DNA from: Flavobacteriales bacterium
GTDB lineage: Bacteria; Bacteroidota; Bacteroidia; Flavobacteriales; BACL11
Direction: 5' to 3'
NCBI GenBank assembly: GCA_014239655.1
Contig: JAAZYM010000033.1
Span: 1-63,305 of the forward strand
Length of the DNA stretch: 63,305 bases
Part shown: positions 1-9,417 of the stretch, piece by piece
Layout: each line of letters starts with the position of its first letter
How positions within the stretch are numbered: position 1 is the first letter of the stretch
Translations under genes and position numbers: made by a program
Notes under the pieces: generated by a model
What the model was told of the DNA's origin: nothing
The model's input: the letters and a program-made list of their open reading frames with translations, nothing else
Databases searched by the model: none

Positions 1-1406
1 GAGTCCGCCATTATTGCAATACACCAATCATCATAAGCATATTCTAGATTTTTTGACACTGATTCTGGTTCATCACTCGCTTTAATAAATCCATTCTCTT
101 TATATGCTTTTAAACCATATTCATCGCTTTGTGCAGATTTTACCATAGCCTCTAATGCAAGTTCTGTATCCCAATCTCTAATACCTTTTACATAAGCATC
201 AACAATAACAGGTATTGAATGATAACCGATCATACAATTAGTATAATTTGCTGCTAATTCCCAGATTGGTAGTTTCCCACCATCTTTATACTGTCTTAGT
301 AGTGTTCTGATAAACTCATTTGTTCTTTGAACATTTACTAGTGTAAATAATGGATGTGTTGCTCTAAAGGTATCCCACAATGAAAAGATAGTATAATGAT
401 TGTCTTCAGTATTATGTTTTTTCAAATCCATTCCATTATAGTTGCCATTATTGTCATTATAGATATTTGGGTTTAGGAAGGAATGATAAAGAGCAGTATA
501 AAATATTTCTTTTTTCTTTTTTGATGGAGTTTTAATTTCAATCTTTCTTAACTCTTGACTCCAAGTATTTTGAGTGATTTTTTTTGTATCATAAAAATTC
601 CAGCCTTTTATTTCTTCAAGATTTTCTTTAGCCCCTAAATCATCAACTGCAGATAGCGATACTTTTGCTAATAGATCTTCAGATACTTTACCAAATTTTA
701 GCCCTAGCATATTCTTTTCTTTATTGAAAATAAAATCATTAAAAGGAATTGAGAATTTAATTATAAAATGAATCCTTTGTTCTCTTGCCCATTCATTAGA
801 ATATCTGTGTCCTTGAATTGTTACACTATCAATTATTTTGATCTCGTGTTTAATCAACATGTCTCTGTGTTGTAGGTCAAGTATGACATTTGCTTCATCA
901 TCAGGATTAAATGAATATTTATGCATACCTACTCTTAAAGAAGTAGTAAGTTCTACATTTATATTATTATCTTCAAGAAGGACTTGATAATGACCTGGTT
1001 TTGCAGTTTCATTTTTATGTGAGAATCTTGATGCATAACCTAGTTGATTAATTGGCTGATTATTTGTCTTTGATTCTTCCACACCATTTGTTAATTGTAT
1101 TTTTCCTATGGTTGGCATAAGTAGTACATCGCCATAATCAGATATTCCTGTTCCACTTAGATGCGTGTGTGAGAAGCCATATATAATTGAATCAGAAAAA
1201 TGATACCCACCACAACCATCCCAACCTTCTAATCTTGTATCAGCACTAAGTTGCACCATCCCAAAAGGATATGATGCTCCTGGATATGTATGTCCATGTC
1301 CTCCAGTCCCAATAAAAGGATTTACAAAATCAATAGGAGCTAGATGTTTGTTGTTACATCCAAAGATTAAGAAAGAGACGGTTATTAAGAAAGATATTTT
1401 TTTCAT
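1..1406 (-). CDS. GH92 alpha-mannosidase lipoprotein (partial, C-terminus beyond window)
   Basis: Exo-acting alpha-mannosidase of glycoside hydrolase family 92, which removes mannose from N-glycans. The frame opens with a lipoprotein signal (MKKISFLITVSFLIFGC, lipid-acceptor Cys17), so it is probably anchored in an envelope membrane. Family hallmarks are VNPFIGTGGHGHTYPGAS, GWDGCGGYHFSD, FSHTHLSGTG and, at the window edge, SKNLEYAYDDW. About 468 codons are present; GH92 enzymes are usually about 750 residues, so the C-terminal half with most of the catalytic acids lies outside. The start codon overlaps the stop of the GH20 gene (ATGA), implying translational coupling. No frameshift is seen. 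The family is certain; linkage specificity (alpha-1,2 versus 1,3 and so on) cannot be read here. Confidence 0.95.
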   Translation of the reverse strand, partial: MKKISFLITVSFLIFGCNNKHLAPIDFVNPFIGTGGHGHTYPGASYPFGMVQLSADTRLEGWDGCGGYHFSDSIIYGFSHTHLSGTGISDYGDVLLMPTIGKIQLTNGVEESKTNNQPINQLGYASRFSHKNETAKPGHYQVLLEDNNINVELTTSLRVGMHKYSFNPDDEANVILDLQHRDMLIKHEIKIIDSVTIQGHRYSNEWAREQRIHFIIKFSIPFNDFIFNKEKNMLGLKFGKVSEDLLAKVSLSAVDDLGAKENLEEIKGWNFYDTKKITQNTWSQELRKIEIKTPSKKKKEIFYTALYHSFLNPNIYNDNNGNYNGMDLKKHNTEDNHYTIFSLWDTFRATHPLFTLVNVQRTNEFIRTLLRQYKDGGKLPIWELAANYTNCMIGYHSIPVIVDAYVKGIRDWDTELALEAMVKSAQSDEYGLKAYKENGFIKASDEPESVSKNLEYAYDDWCIAIMAD

Positions 1407-3583
1407 TGTATTATAAACTCATCAATAAATAGCCAGCTCTTTGAACCTGCTGCAGGATGTTCTTTTGGTAGGCCTCCATAGTTTTTGGCTTTTAGTTTTA
1501 TATACCTTGCAGTATGTTGGTTGTTATATGTAAAAGACTCTTTGAATTTACCTTCTTTCATAGGAGATGCTAAATCTTCTTTTTTGTAAATTGTTGTAAA
1601 TTGGTTTCCATCATTAGATATTAGATACTCAATAGATCTTGGGAGAATAATCCAGGAAAGATGATATTGAAAGAATGATGTTGTAAGCTCAGAGAACGTT
1701 GTATTTTCTTGGAGGTCAATAATAACCTCTACGTCTTCACCAAAAAACCCTTGCCATTGCCCATCTCTAAAATTTTCTGCACTTCCAGAAATTCCATTTA
1801 TCAGTGTTTGCCTGCCAGATCCAGTGTAGTTTTCATTATAGCCTGTTAAGTATGTTATCTTTTTACCTATACCTTTGTGAAAATTAATATTTAAAGATTT
1901 TGATGCAGCTTCTTTTTGTCTTGAATTTTTTTCCTTAGTAGTTATCGTGCAACTATTAGACACACTAAAAGGCTGAGAATATTCTTTCCATGAATTATTG
2001 TCTATTTTATAGAATAAATCCATGTTTCTATTTCCTTTCTCAATACTAATATTGAATTGATCTTTATTAAAATGAACATTATATTTTATTGGAGTTTTTT
2101 CATAACCATAAGCAACATTCATTTCATCTAATTTTGGATAGTGATTTTGAACTCTTTCATAAAACTCTTCATAATTTTTTTCTTTAGTACTCCAGAGCAC
2201 TTCGCTCATTGCAAGAATTCTAGGAAAAACTTTTGAATCAATTTTTTCTTGAGGAGCACGTTCTGTCCACATATTACATTCTCCGCCAATAATATATTCT
2301 TTTTCATTACCTTCTAGCTCTTTTGGTATGGGCTCAAACGAATAGACTTTTTCTAAATCTATAGCATTTAGATCATAATCAAAGTAGCAATGTGATGTTG
2401 GAGACATGATTGCATTGTGATTGTCTTTTGCTGCTAATATTGCTCCTTGTGTCCCTCTCCATGATTGAATAGTAGCTGTTGGTGCTATCCCTCCTTCTAA
2501 AATCTCGTCCCATCCTATGATTTTTTTCCCTTTCTTTTCTAGAAATCTTGCGATCCGCTTAATAAAATAAGATTGCAATTCATGCTCGTCTTTTATATTT
2601 TCTTTTATCATTCTTGCTTGACATTTATTGCATTCTTCCCACCTAAACTTTGGGGCTTCATCTCCTCCAATATGAATGTATTCTGACGGAAAAAGCTCTA
2701 TAACTTCTGAAAGAACATCTTCAAGGAATGCAAAAACACTGTCATTTCCAGCACAATATATATCTTTAAAAACTCCCCAATCATTTTCCACATCAATTGA
2801 GTCTCCAGTACATGAAAGATTAGGATATGAGGCTATTGCAGCAACACAATGACCAGGCAATTCAATCTCTGGGACAATATTTATATTTCTAGATTCTGCA
2901 TATTGAACTATTTCTTTTATATCTTCTTTTGAATAGAATCCTCCATAGATTTCCCCATCTTTATTTTTTCTCCACGCTCCTATATTTGTTAATTCGGGGT
3001 ATTTATTAATAGCTATTCTCCATCCTTGATCTTCTGTTAGGTGCCAATGCAGTGTATTCATTTTATGATATGCTAGAAGATCAATATATTTTTTAATAAA
3101 ATCTTTTTCAATAAAATGCCTGCAGCAATCAAGTAATAACCCCCTCCATTTGAATCTTGGGTAATCATGTATTTCTACACATTTTATCGGAATATTAAGC
3201 AATCTATTTTTGTAGTCAGTAGGGATTAATTGTCGCAAGCTTTGTATAGCATGCATTTGACCTTCAGATCCAGATGCTTCAAGTATTATTTTCTCTTTCT
3301 CTATTTTTAAATAATATTCTTCTTTTGCTAAAAGATCGTTCTTTTTTAAAGTAATAGAGTTTCTTATGCCACCAGTTTTTATTGGTATAACCTCTTCTAA
3401 AAATAAAGCCTCATTGTAGAAGTAGTTGTCATATTCTATTTTAGTATGTGAGCTAAGATTAAAGACTCCTTCTCCACTTGTAATTTTTACAGGTTTAGGA
3501 ATAATTGTTGGGTTATCCATTGTAACTGAATTTTGTTGACAAGAGGAAAGAAAGACAATTAGTATTAGAAGATGTTTTGTCAT
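1403..3583 (-). CDS. GH20 beta-N-acetylhexosaminidase lipoprotein with C-terminal F5/8-like domain
   Basis: Removes terminal beta-linked GlcNAc or GalNAc by substrate-assisted catalysis. The signal peptide ends in a lipobox (FLSSC, Cys15), predicting a lipoprotein. An N-terminal GH20b-like domain spans about residues 25-140 and is followed by the TIM barrel, with RGLLLDCCRHF near 148-157, HWHLTEDQGWR at 179-189 and the catalytic pair D308-E309 in HIGGDEAP. The last 150 residues resemble a discoidin/F5-8 type C carbohydrate-binding fold. At 726 residues the length is normal for Bacteroidota two-domain enzymes. It overlaps both neighbours by ATGA, between the glycosylasparaginase gene upstream and the GH92 gene downstream, forming an N-glycan catabolic operon. 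Family is certain; the exact natural substrate is inferred from context. Confidence 0.95.
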   Translation of the reverse strand: MTKHLLILIVFLSSCQQNSVTMDNPTIIPKPVKITSGEGVFNLSSHTKIEYDNYFYNEALFLEEVIPIKTGGIRNSITLKKNDLLAKEEYYLKIEKEKIILEASGSEGQMHAIQSLRQLIPTDYKNRLLNIPIKCVEIHDYPRFKWRGLLLDCCRHFIEKDFIKKYIDLLAYHKMNTLHWHLTEDQGWRIAINKYPELTNIGAWRKNKDGEIYGGFYSKEDIKEIVQYAESRNINIVPEIELPGHCVAAIASYPNLSCTGDSIDVENDWGVFKDIYCAGNDSVFAFLEDVLSEVIELFPSEYIHIGGDEAPKFRWEECNKCQARMIKENIKDEHELQSYFIKRIARFLEKKGKKIIGWDEILEGGIAPTATIQSWRGTQGAILAAKDNHNAIMSPTSHCYFDYDLNAIDLEKVYSFEPIPKELEGNEKEYIIGGECNMWTERAPQEKIDSKVFPRILAMSEVLWSTKEKNYEEFYERVQNHYPKLDEMNVAYGYEKTPIKYNVHFNKDQFNISIEKGNRNMDLFYKIDNNSWKEYSQPFSVSNSCTITTKEKNSRQKEAASKSLNINFHKGIGKKITYLTGYNENYTGSGRQTLINGISGSAENFRDGQWQGFFGEDVEVIIDLQENTTFSELTTSFFQYHLSWIILPRSIEYLISNDGNQFTTIYKKEDLASPMKEGKFKESFTYNNQHTARYIKLKAKNYGGLPKEHPAAGSKSWLFIDEFIIQ

Positions 3584-4560
3584 TTAACAAACGATTCTGC
3601 ATCGATCATTTTATTTATACCATTTTGATATAATGCATAATCAAAACCTGGTTGGACAGCGTATGCCCCATGTTCTCCTTTCTTATTTAATGCCAGATAT
3701 CCTATTTGCATCTCCTTATAGTTTTGGTTTTTCACAATTCTAGAAACCCCTTCTTCACATGCTTCTTGAGGGCTAGCTCCTTGTCTCATAAGCTCAACTA
3801 TTAGGAAAGATCCTAGTGTTTTCATAACAGCCTCACCAACTCCTGTTGCACAGCATCCTCCAATTTCATTATCTACAAACATGCCCGCACCAATAATAGG
3901 AGAGTCACCAACTCGACCATGCATTTTCCAGGCTAAGCCAGATGTTGTACATGCTCCTGATATATTTCCTTTTTTATCTATTGCTAATAGACCAATAGTG
4001 TCATGGTTTTCAATGTTTATAATCGGTTCGTATTTTGAATCTTTTAACCACTCTTTCCATCTTTTTTTAGCTTTTTCTGTGAGTAGATCTTCTTTGTGGA
4101 ATCCATTCTTAATTGCAAATTTAAAGGCTCCTTCTCCAGATAACATAACATGAGGAGTCTTATACATTACTTTTCTTGCCACAGATATTGGGTGTTTAAT
4201 ATTCTGAAGAAAACTAACCGATCCACAATTTCCAGTATGATCCATAATACATGCGTCTAAGGTTACATTACCATCTCGATCAGGCCAACCTCCATAACCA
4301 ACACTTGTGCAATTAGGATCTGCTTCAGTAATTTTCACACCTTCCTCAACAGCATCTATAGCATCAGATCCATTATTGATTAATGTATATGCTTTTTCAT
4401 TTGCAGAAAAACCATGTTTCCATGTAGAAATAACAATAGGTATACCGCTCATTGAATTTTTGTTTTTTTTATTAAGATTAGTAGCATTAACTTTAGATGT
4501 AAGTATTGTTCCTACTGCTCCGATTGATGTTTTTTTAATGAAACTTCTTCTATTGGACAT
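3580..4560 (-). CDS. N4-(beta-N-acetylglucosaminyl)-L-asparaginase (glycosylasparaginase), Tat-exported
   Basis: Ntn-hydrolase that splits the GlcNAc-Asn bond left when glycoproteins have been proteolysed, giving aspartate and an aminosugar. The N-terminus carries a twin-arginine signal (RRSFIKK followed by a hydrophobic stretch to about residue 26), so it is exported folded, probably to the periplasm. The autocatalytic Thr is T188 in NHDTIG, the expected alpha/beta cleavage site. Other family marks are VGYGGWPDRDG and the GCCATGVGE segment. At 326 residues it is full length. It is the first gene of the overlapping AGA-GH20-GH92 set, 73 bp downstream of cutC. The gap before it holds only a one-mismatch -7 element (TATCTTTA), so an own promoter is possible but weak. 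Confidence 0.93.
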   Translation of the reverse strand: MSNRRSFIKKTSIGAVGTILTSKVNATNLNKKNKNSMSGIPIVISTWKHGFSANEKAYTLINNGSDAIDAVEEGVKITEADPNCTSVGYGGWPDRDGNVTLDACIMDHTGNCGSVSFLQNIKHPISVARKVMYKTPHVMLSGEGAFKFAIKNGFHKEDLLTEKAKKRWKEWLKDSKYEPIINIENHDTIGLLAIDKKGNISGACTTSGLAWKMHGRVGDSPIIGAGMFVDNEIGGCCATGVGEAVMKTLGSFLIVELMRQGASPQEACEEGVSRIVKNQNYKEMQIGYLALNKKGEHGAYAVQPGFDYALYQNGINKMIDAESFVK

Positions 4561-4633
4561 TTTTATTTTTTTAGATTATAAAGATACCAAATTAATAAAA
4601 TCTATTTTTCAGTTGTGTTTCTAGTATATTTAA

Positions 4634-5335
4634 TTAAGCACAATTTTTTTCAATTTTTTGTAGTTCTTTTACTGCCTGACTAATATTTTTCAATGTTGTT
4701 TCTAGTACACCTTCATTATTTCTTTTAGTTCCAGACAGGTGGAATTCTCTAATACCAATTTCATATAGATGCTTAATATTTTTGTGATTAACACCTCCAC
4801 CAGCTAGAACTTTGATTCTGTGATTTGAAAGTTTAATTATTTTCTTTAGATTCTCTATTCCTTCCTCTACGGAAGCGGCTTGACCGGATGTAAGTAGATA
4901 GTCACAGTCACAGGCAATAACATCTTCTATGTTTTCTTTAAGTTTATTTGCAAGATCAAATGATCTATGAAAAGTTACTTTCATTGGCCTAGCTGTCTCA
5001 ACCATTTTCTTTGTTTGTTTTATATTTATTGAATAATCTTTATTTAACGCACCAATCACTATTCCATTACATCCAATCTCTTTACATTTTTTTATGTCAC
5101 TGATTATTGTGTTAAATTCATTTTGATTGTAAATAAATTTATTTGGATTCGGGAGTATAAGTATATGTAGATTAACCTTAGTTAACTTTCTAAGCTTTAG
5201 AATATCTTTAAACTTTGGGGTAATCCCGCCTTCCTCAAGGTTTGCGCATAATTCTATTCGGTTTGCTCCAGCTTGTATTCCTGTAAGAGCTGATTTTATT
5301 GAGTTGGCACAACATTCTATTATGTTTTCTAACAT
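4634..5335 (-). CDS. cutC: CutC family TIM-barrel protein
   Basis: The family was originally named for copper homeostasis, but the biochemical role is unsettled. The protein is a single TIM barrel of 233 residues with typical segments ECCANS, GANRIELCANLEEGGITP, IVIGAL, FHRSFD and LAGGGV. It has no signal peptide, so it is cytosolic. It starts six bases after the accC stop and lies just upstream of the glycosylasparaginase gene, so it links a fatty-acid operon to an N-glycan operon. The neighbourhood fits a sugar-related activity better than copper handling; that is an inference from context. The family assignment is firm. Confidence 0.9.
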   Translation of the reverse strand: MLENIIECCANSIKSALTGIQAGANRIELCANLEEGGITPKFKDILKLRKLTKVNLHILILPNPNKFIYNQNEFNTIISDIKKCKEIGCNGIVIGALNKDYSINIKQTKKMVETARPMKVTFHRSFDLANKLKENIEDVIACDCDYLLTSGQAASVEEGIENLKKIIKLSNHRIKVLAGGGVNHKNIKHLYEIGIREFHLSGTKRNNEGVLETTLKNISQAVKELQKIEKNCA

Positions 5336-5341
5336 AAAGAA

Positions 5342-6676
5342 CTACATCTTAAAATCATCCATAAACTTAGTTGTATACTTTCCTTTTTGAAAGTTTTTAT
5401 CTTTCATAAGTTTTTTATGGAATGGTATTGTAGTTTTTACTCCTTCTATTACAAATTCATCTAATGCTCTTGTCATTTTTAGAATTGCCTCTTCTCTTGT
5501 CTGAGCAACGGTAATTAATTTAGCTATCATTGAATCATAAAATGGAGGGATCATATAGTTAGCATAGACATGAGTGTCAATTCTTATTCCATGCCCTCCG
5601 GGAGCATGAAAGTTAGTAATTAAACCAGGACATGGTCTAAAGTCATGATCTGGGTCTTCGGCATTTATTCTGCATTCAATGGCATGTAATTGAGGGATGT
5701 AGTTCTTACCACTAATTTTAATACCAGCTGCAACCTTGATTTGTTCTTTAATAAGATCAAAATCAACTACTTCTTCAGTAACTGGGTGTTCAACCTGTAT
5801 TCTTGTATTCATCTCCATAAAGAAAAATTTCCTGTATTTATCTACTAGAAATTCTACAGTTCCAACGCCCTCATACTTTACTGCTTCGGCAGCTTTTATA
5901 GCTGCCGCCCCCATTTCTTCTCTTAATTTATCTGTCATAAATGGAGAAGGAGTTTCTTCAGCTAATTTCTGATGTCTTCTTTGAATTGAACAATCCCTTT
6001 CAGAAAGGTGGCATGCTTTACCTCTTTTATCTCCTATAATTTGTATCTCAATATGCCTTGGATCTTCAATAAACTTTTCCATATACATGCCATCATTTCC
6101 AAATGCAGCTTTTGATTCTGTTCTTGCACTATCCCAAGAGTCTTTTAGATTTTCCTCCTTCCATACTAGCCTCATTCCTTTTCCACCCCCTCCTGCTGTA
6201 GCTTTTAACATAATTGGATAGCCTATCTTTTCTGCTAGTTCTTTACATTGTTCAAAATCTTGGATGATTCCTTGGGATCCAGGTATTGTAGGAACCCCAG
6301 CCTTTTTCATTGTTTCTTTTGCGGAGGCTTTATCTCCCATCCCATTAATCATCTCAGGAGAAGCACCGATAAATTTTATATCATTTTCAGCACATATTTT
6401 TGAGAAATTTGCATTCTCGGCTAGAAAACCATATCCAGGATGTATAGCATCAGCATTTGTAATCTCAGCTGCCGCAATTATATTCGGAATATTAAGATAT
6501 GATTCACTACTTGCTGCTGGACCAATACATACTGCTTCATCAGCAAATCTTACATGTAAACTTTCTTTGTCTGCTGTAGAATATACAGCAACAGTCTGTA
6601 TATTCATCTCTTTACATGTTCTAATTACACGTAATGCGATTTCTCCTCTATTAGCAATAAGAATTTTATTAAACAT
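5342..6676 (-). CDS. accC: Acetyl-CoA carboxylase, biotin carboxylase subunit
   Basis: ATP-grasp enzyme that carboxylates biotin on AccB, the first half-reaction of malonyl-CoA synthesis; cytosolic. All expected regions are present: N-terminal [21 protein letters not shown]-binding lysines K116 and K158, the glycine loop AGGGGKGMR (161-169), the catalytic [14 protein letters not shown] segment near residues 288-301, and the C-terminal biotin-carboxylase fold. At 444 residues it is the standard single-subunit length. It follows accB by 21 bp in the order plsX-fabH-accB-accC and is followed six bases later by cutC. Nothing unusual is seen. Confidence 0.97.
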   Translation of the reverse strand: MFNKILIANRGEIALRVIRTCKEMNIQTVAVYSTADKESLHVRFADEAVCIGPAASSESYLNIPNIIAAAEITNADAIHPGYGFLAENANFSKICAENDIKFIGASPEMINGMGDKASAKETMKKAGVPTIPGSQGIIQDFEQCKELAEKIGYPIMLKATAGGGGKGMRLVWKEENLKDSWDSARTESKAAFGNDGMYMEKFIEDPRHIEIQIIGDKRGKACHLSERDCSIQRRHQKLAEETPSPFMTDKLREEMGAAAIKAAEAVKYEGVGTVEFLVDKYRKFFFMEMNTRIQVEHPVTEEVVDFDLIKEQIKVAAGIKISGKNYIPQLHAIECRINAEDPDHDFRPCPGLITNFHAPGGHGIRIDTHVYANYMIPPFYDSMIAKLITVAQTREEAILKMTRALDEFVIEGVKTTIPFHKKLMKDKNFQKGKYTTKFMDDFKM

Positions 6677-6697
6677 AGTATAGATGTTTTATAAATT

Positions 6698-7204
6698 TTA
6701 TGATGGGTCAACTAAAAATAATGGTTGATCAAATTCAATAGGGGTTGAGTCATCAACAAGTATTTTTACTATTTTTCCGGATATTTCAGATTCAATTTCA
6801 TTGAAAAGTTTCATGGCTTCAATAATACAAATTGCGTCCCCTGAATTTATTTGATCACCAACGCTTACAAATGGAGGTGATTCAGGAGATGCTCCTCGGT
6901 AGAATGTACCTATCATTGATGCTTTTATTGTTAAAAGATGGTCTGTTTTTTCTTCAGAAACGGCATCTTCTTTAACTTCTTCAGGAGCTGTTTCTATAGG
7001 TTGAGGAGTTATTTGTGGTGTTTCTTGTGTTGGTGTTTGATTAGGATCTTGATGTATAATTATCTGATTTTCATCAGGGGAGCCTCTTCTTTTTTTAGCA
7101 GGAGATTTAATAGAAATTTTAACATTATCTATCTCTAACTCTACCTCGGTAGCACCTGATTTAGCTACAAACTTTATTAGTTCTTGAATATCTTTTAAAT
7201 CCAT
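6698..7204 (-). CDS. accB: Acetyl-CoA carboxylase, biotin carboxyl carrier protein
   Basis: Carries biotin between the carboxylase and transferase subunits of acetyl-CoA carboxylase. The C-terminal biotinyl domain contains the target lysine K132 in IIEAMKLFNEIE, and the thumb-like SPESPPFVSVGD is present at 107-117. The N-terminal helix-rich region is followed by a Pro/Thr/Gln/Glu-rich flexible linker from about residue 45 to 88, typical of AccB. At 168 residues the length is normal. It sits between fabH and accC; co-transcription is expected. Confidence 0.96.
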   Translation of the reverse strand: MDLKDIQELIKFVAKSGATEVELEIDNVKISIKSPAKKRRGSPDENQIIIHQDPNQTPTQETPQITPQPIETAPEEVKEDAVSEEKTDHLLTIKASMIGTFYRGASPESPPFVSVGDQINSGDAICIIEAMKLFNEIESEISGKIVKILVDDSTPIEFDQPLFLVDPS

Positions 7205-7234
7205 GATATATATTGTTTGATACTACAAATGTAA

Positions 7235-8236
7235 TTATTTCTGTGAATCGTAGGCCCATTTTAGATAAATTGATCCCCACGTAAATCCTCCACCAAATGC
7301 CGCTAGAATAAGATTATCTCCTTTATTTAATTTTTCTTCCCATTCCCAAAGACATAAAGGTATAGTAGCTGTTGTTGTATTACCATATCTTTCAATATTT
7401 AGCATTACTTTTTCATCTCCAACACCCATTCTTCTAGAAGTAGCATCAATAATCCGTTTATTTGCTTGATGAGGCACTAGCCAGGCCACATCTTCAGAAG
7501 TTAGGTTGTTTCTTTTCATGATCTCTTCCGAAACATCTGCCATGCTTTTTACGGCCGCTTTAAATACTGGTTGCCCATCCTGATAGATGTAATGCTCTCT
7601 GGCATCAACTGTTTCATGCGATGCAGGAGATAATGATCCTCCAGCTTTTAGTTTTAAAAACTCACCACCACCACCATCACTTCTAAGGATTGCATCTTGA
7701 ATTCCTAGTCCTTTTGAGTTTGGCTCCATAAGAACAGCTCCAGCGCCATCACCAAAGAGGACACATGTGGTTCTTTGTGTATAGTCAACTATTGAAGACA
7801 TTTTATCACACCCTACAACAATTACCTTGTTATAGGTACCAGTTTCTATAAATTTTGAAGCAGTGTTTATACCATATAAGAAACCTGAGCATGCAGCCAT
7901 AACATCAAAAGCACAAATATTGTTAGCACCAATTTTATTAGCAATTAAACATGCAGTTGAAGGGAACAACATATCTGGAGTAGCAGTAGCACATATTATT
8001 AGATCTATTTCTTCAGCTAATGTTTTTGTTTTTTCTAATAATAGCTTTATTGCTTCAGCCCCTAAATCTGAGGACCCCTTGTTCTTGTCTTTAAGGATTC
8101 TTCTTTCTTTAATGCCAGTACGTGATACAATCCATTCATCATTTGTGTCAACAAGTTTTTCTAATTCCTTATTTGATAAAATATATTCAGGGACATAGCC
8201 TTGGATACCTGTAATTGCAGCATGAATCTTTTTCAT
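7235..8236 (-). CDS. fabH: 3-oxoacyl-ACP synthase III
   Basis: Condenses acetyl-CoA (or a branched starter acyl-CoA) with malonyl-ACP to begin fatty-acid synthesis. The catalytic triad is visible: C116 in MAACSGFLYG, H256 in VPHQANKRI and N286 in ERYGNTTTA. The C-terminal GDNLILAAFGGGFTWGS is the usual family end. At 333 residues it is standard. The stop of plsX directly abuts its start, so the two are tightly coupled. Starter preference cannot be read from the sequence. Confidence 0.96.
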   Translation of the reverse strand: MKKIHAAITGIQGYVPEYILSNKELEKLVDTNDEWIVSRTGIKERRILKDKNKGSSDLGAEAIKLLLEKTKTLAEEIDLIICATATPDMLFPSTACLIANKIGANNICAFDVMAACSGFLYGINTASKFIETGTYNKVIVVGCDKMSSIVDYTQRTTCVLFGDGAGAVLMEPNSKGLGIQDAILRSDGGGGEFLKLKAGGSLSPASHETVDAREHYIYQDGQPVFKAAVKSMADVSEEIMKRNNLTSEDVAWLVPHQANKRIIDATSRRMGVGDEKVMLNIERYGNTTTATIPLCLWEWEEKLNKGDNLILAAFGGGFTWGSIYLKWAYDSQK

Positions 8237-9175
8237 TTAGTTAATGTTTTGTTTAATTTTTTTAGTTAAATCAGCATCTATTATCTTTTTTGTATGCAGA
8301 ATCATGTTTTTTATAGCTATTTCATTTGAAATACCATGTCCAATCATTACGGTTTTGTTTAATCCTAATATTGGACATCCTCCATAAATCTCATAATTAA
8401 ACTTATTGAAATAATCATCTTTAATTTTTCTTCTTTTTACAAGATCATAAATTCCTTCTGCTTGTTTTAATACAATATTTCCTGTGAAACCATCACAAAC
8501 AACTACATCAGTTTCAGAATCAAATATATCTCTACTTTCTATATTTCCAATAAAATTATAGTCTTTTGTTTCATTCATCAGGTTATATGCTGTTTGCGTC
8601 AGCATATTTCCCTTGGATTTTTCCTCACCAATATTTAGTAAACTAACCTTAGGATTTTTAATATTATAAACATGCTCTGCATATAATGAACCTATATGGC
8701 CAAATTGGCACAATACATCTGCTTTGCAATCCACATTAGCTCCTACATCTAGTAGAATAGTTTTTTTACCATTGATTCTAGGTAAGACAGAGGATATGCA
8801 TGGTCTAATAATCCCCCTAATTGATTGTACTGAATAGTACCCTCCTATAAACATCGCACCGGTATTTCCTGCGCTAGCAAATCCATCAATCTTATTGTTT
8901 GCTAAGAATCTAAATCCTTTAGATATACTAGATTCTTGTTTGTTTTTAAATGCTTTTATTGGATTTTCATCCATTGTAATCTTTTCTTCACAATGGATTA
9001 TTTTAAAGTTATTCTTAACTAACTTGTGTCTTTTTAGAATAGTTTCTATTTGATCTTGTTGTCCGAAAAGAAGAAGTTCTACCTCGTTAACAAGTTCATG
9101 TGATGCGAGAATTACGCCTTCTATTATTTTCTCAGGAGCATTGTCTCCTCCCATTATATCTATGCCAATTCTCAT
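8237..9175 (-). CDS. plsX: Phosphate acyltransferase PlsX
   Basis: Makes acyl-phosphate from acyl-ACP, feeding PlsY for phospholipid synthesis; peripheral to the inner membrane. It begins MRIGIDIMGGDNAPE, and SSISKGF, GFASAGNTGA, LDVGANVDCK and CDGFTGNIVLK are typical. At 312 residues it is normal. It lies between rpmF (47 bp upstream) and fabH (abutting), the widely conserved rpmF-plsX-fabH order. Confidence 0.96.
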   Translation of the reverse strand: MRIGIDIMGGDNAPEKIIEGVILASHELVNEVELLLFGQQDQIETILKRHKLVKNNFKIIHCEEKITMDENPIKAFKNKQESSISKGFRFLANNKIDGFASAGNTGAMFIGGYYSVQSIRGIIRPCISSVLPRINGKKTILLDVGANVDCKADVLCQFGHIGSLYAEHVYNIKNPKVSLLNIGEEKSKGNMLTQTAYNLMNETKDYNFIGNIESRDIFDSETDVVVCDGFTGNIVLKQAEGIYDLVKRRKIKDDYFNKFNYEIYGGCPILGLNKTVMIGHGISNEIAIKNMILHTKKIIDADLTKKIKQNIN

Positions 9176-9222
9176 ATTTTATGAGCTGTATTTTATTTGG
9201 CTAATAATAATAAAGCAAGATG

Positions 9223-9408
9223 TTATGCTGAGGCTGTCTTTTCTATAGCTTGTTTCCCTCTATATGTACCACACTCTTCGCATACTCTATGATATGCAAC
9301 TGAGTTACCACAGTTTGAGCAGCTATACATTGTAGTTGTAGAAGCCTTATAGTGAGTACGTCTTTTGTCTCTTCGGGTTTTAGATATTTTTCTTTTAGGA
9401 TGTGCCAT
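9223..9408 (-). CDS. rpmF: 50S ribosomal protein L32
   Basis: Small ribosomal protein of 61 residues starting MAHPKRKISKTRRDKRRTHY. A four-cysteine zinc ribbon is intact (C30, C33, C43, C46), so this is the Zn-binding C+ form. It sits nine bases after yceD and before plsX, the classical arrangement. There is no sign of a second zinc-free copy in this window. Confidence 0.97.
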   Translation of the reverse strand: MAHPKRKISKTRRDKRRTHYKASTTTMYSCSNCGNSVAYHRVCEECGTYRGKQAIEKTASA

Positions 9409-9417
9409 CTGATTGTT

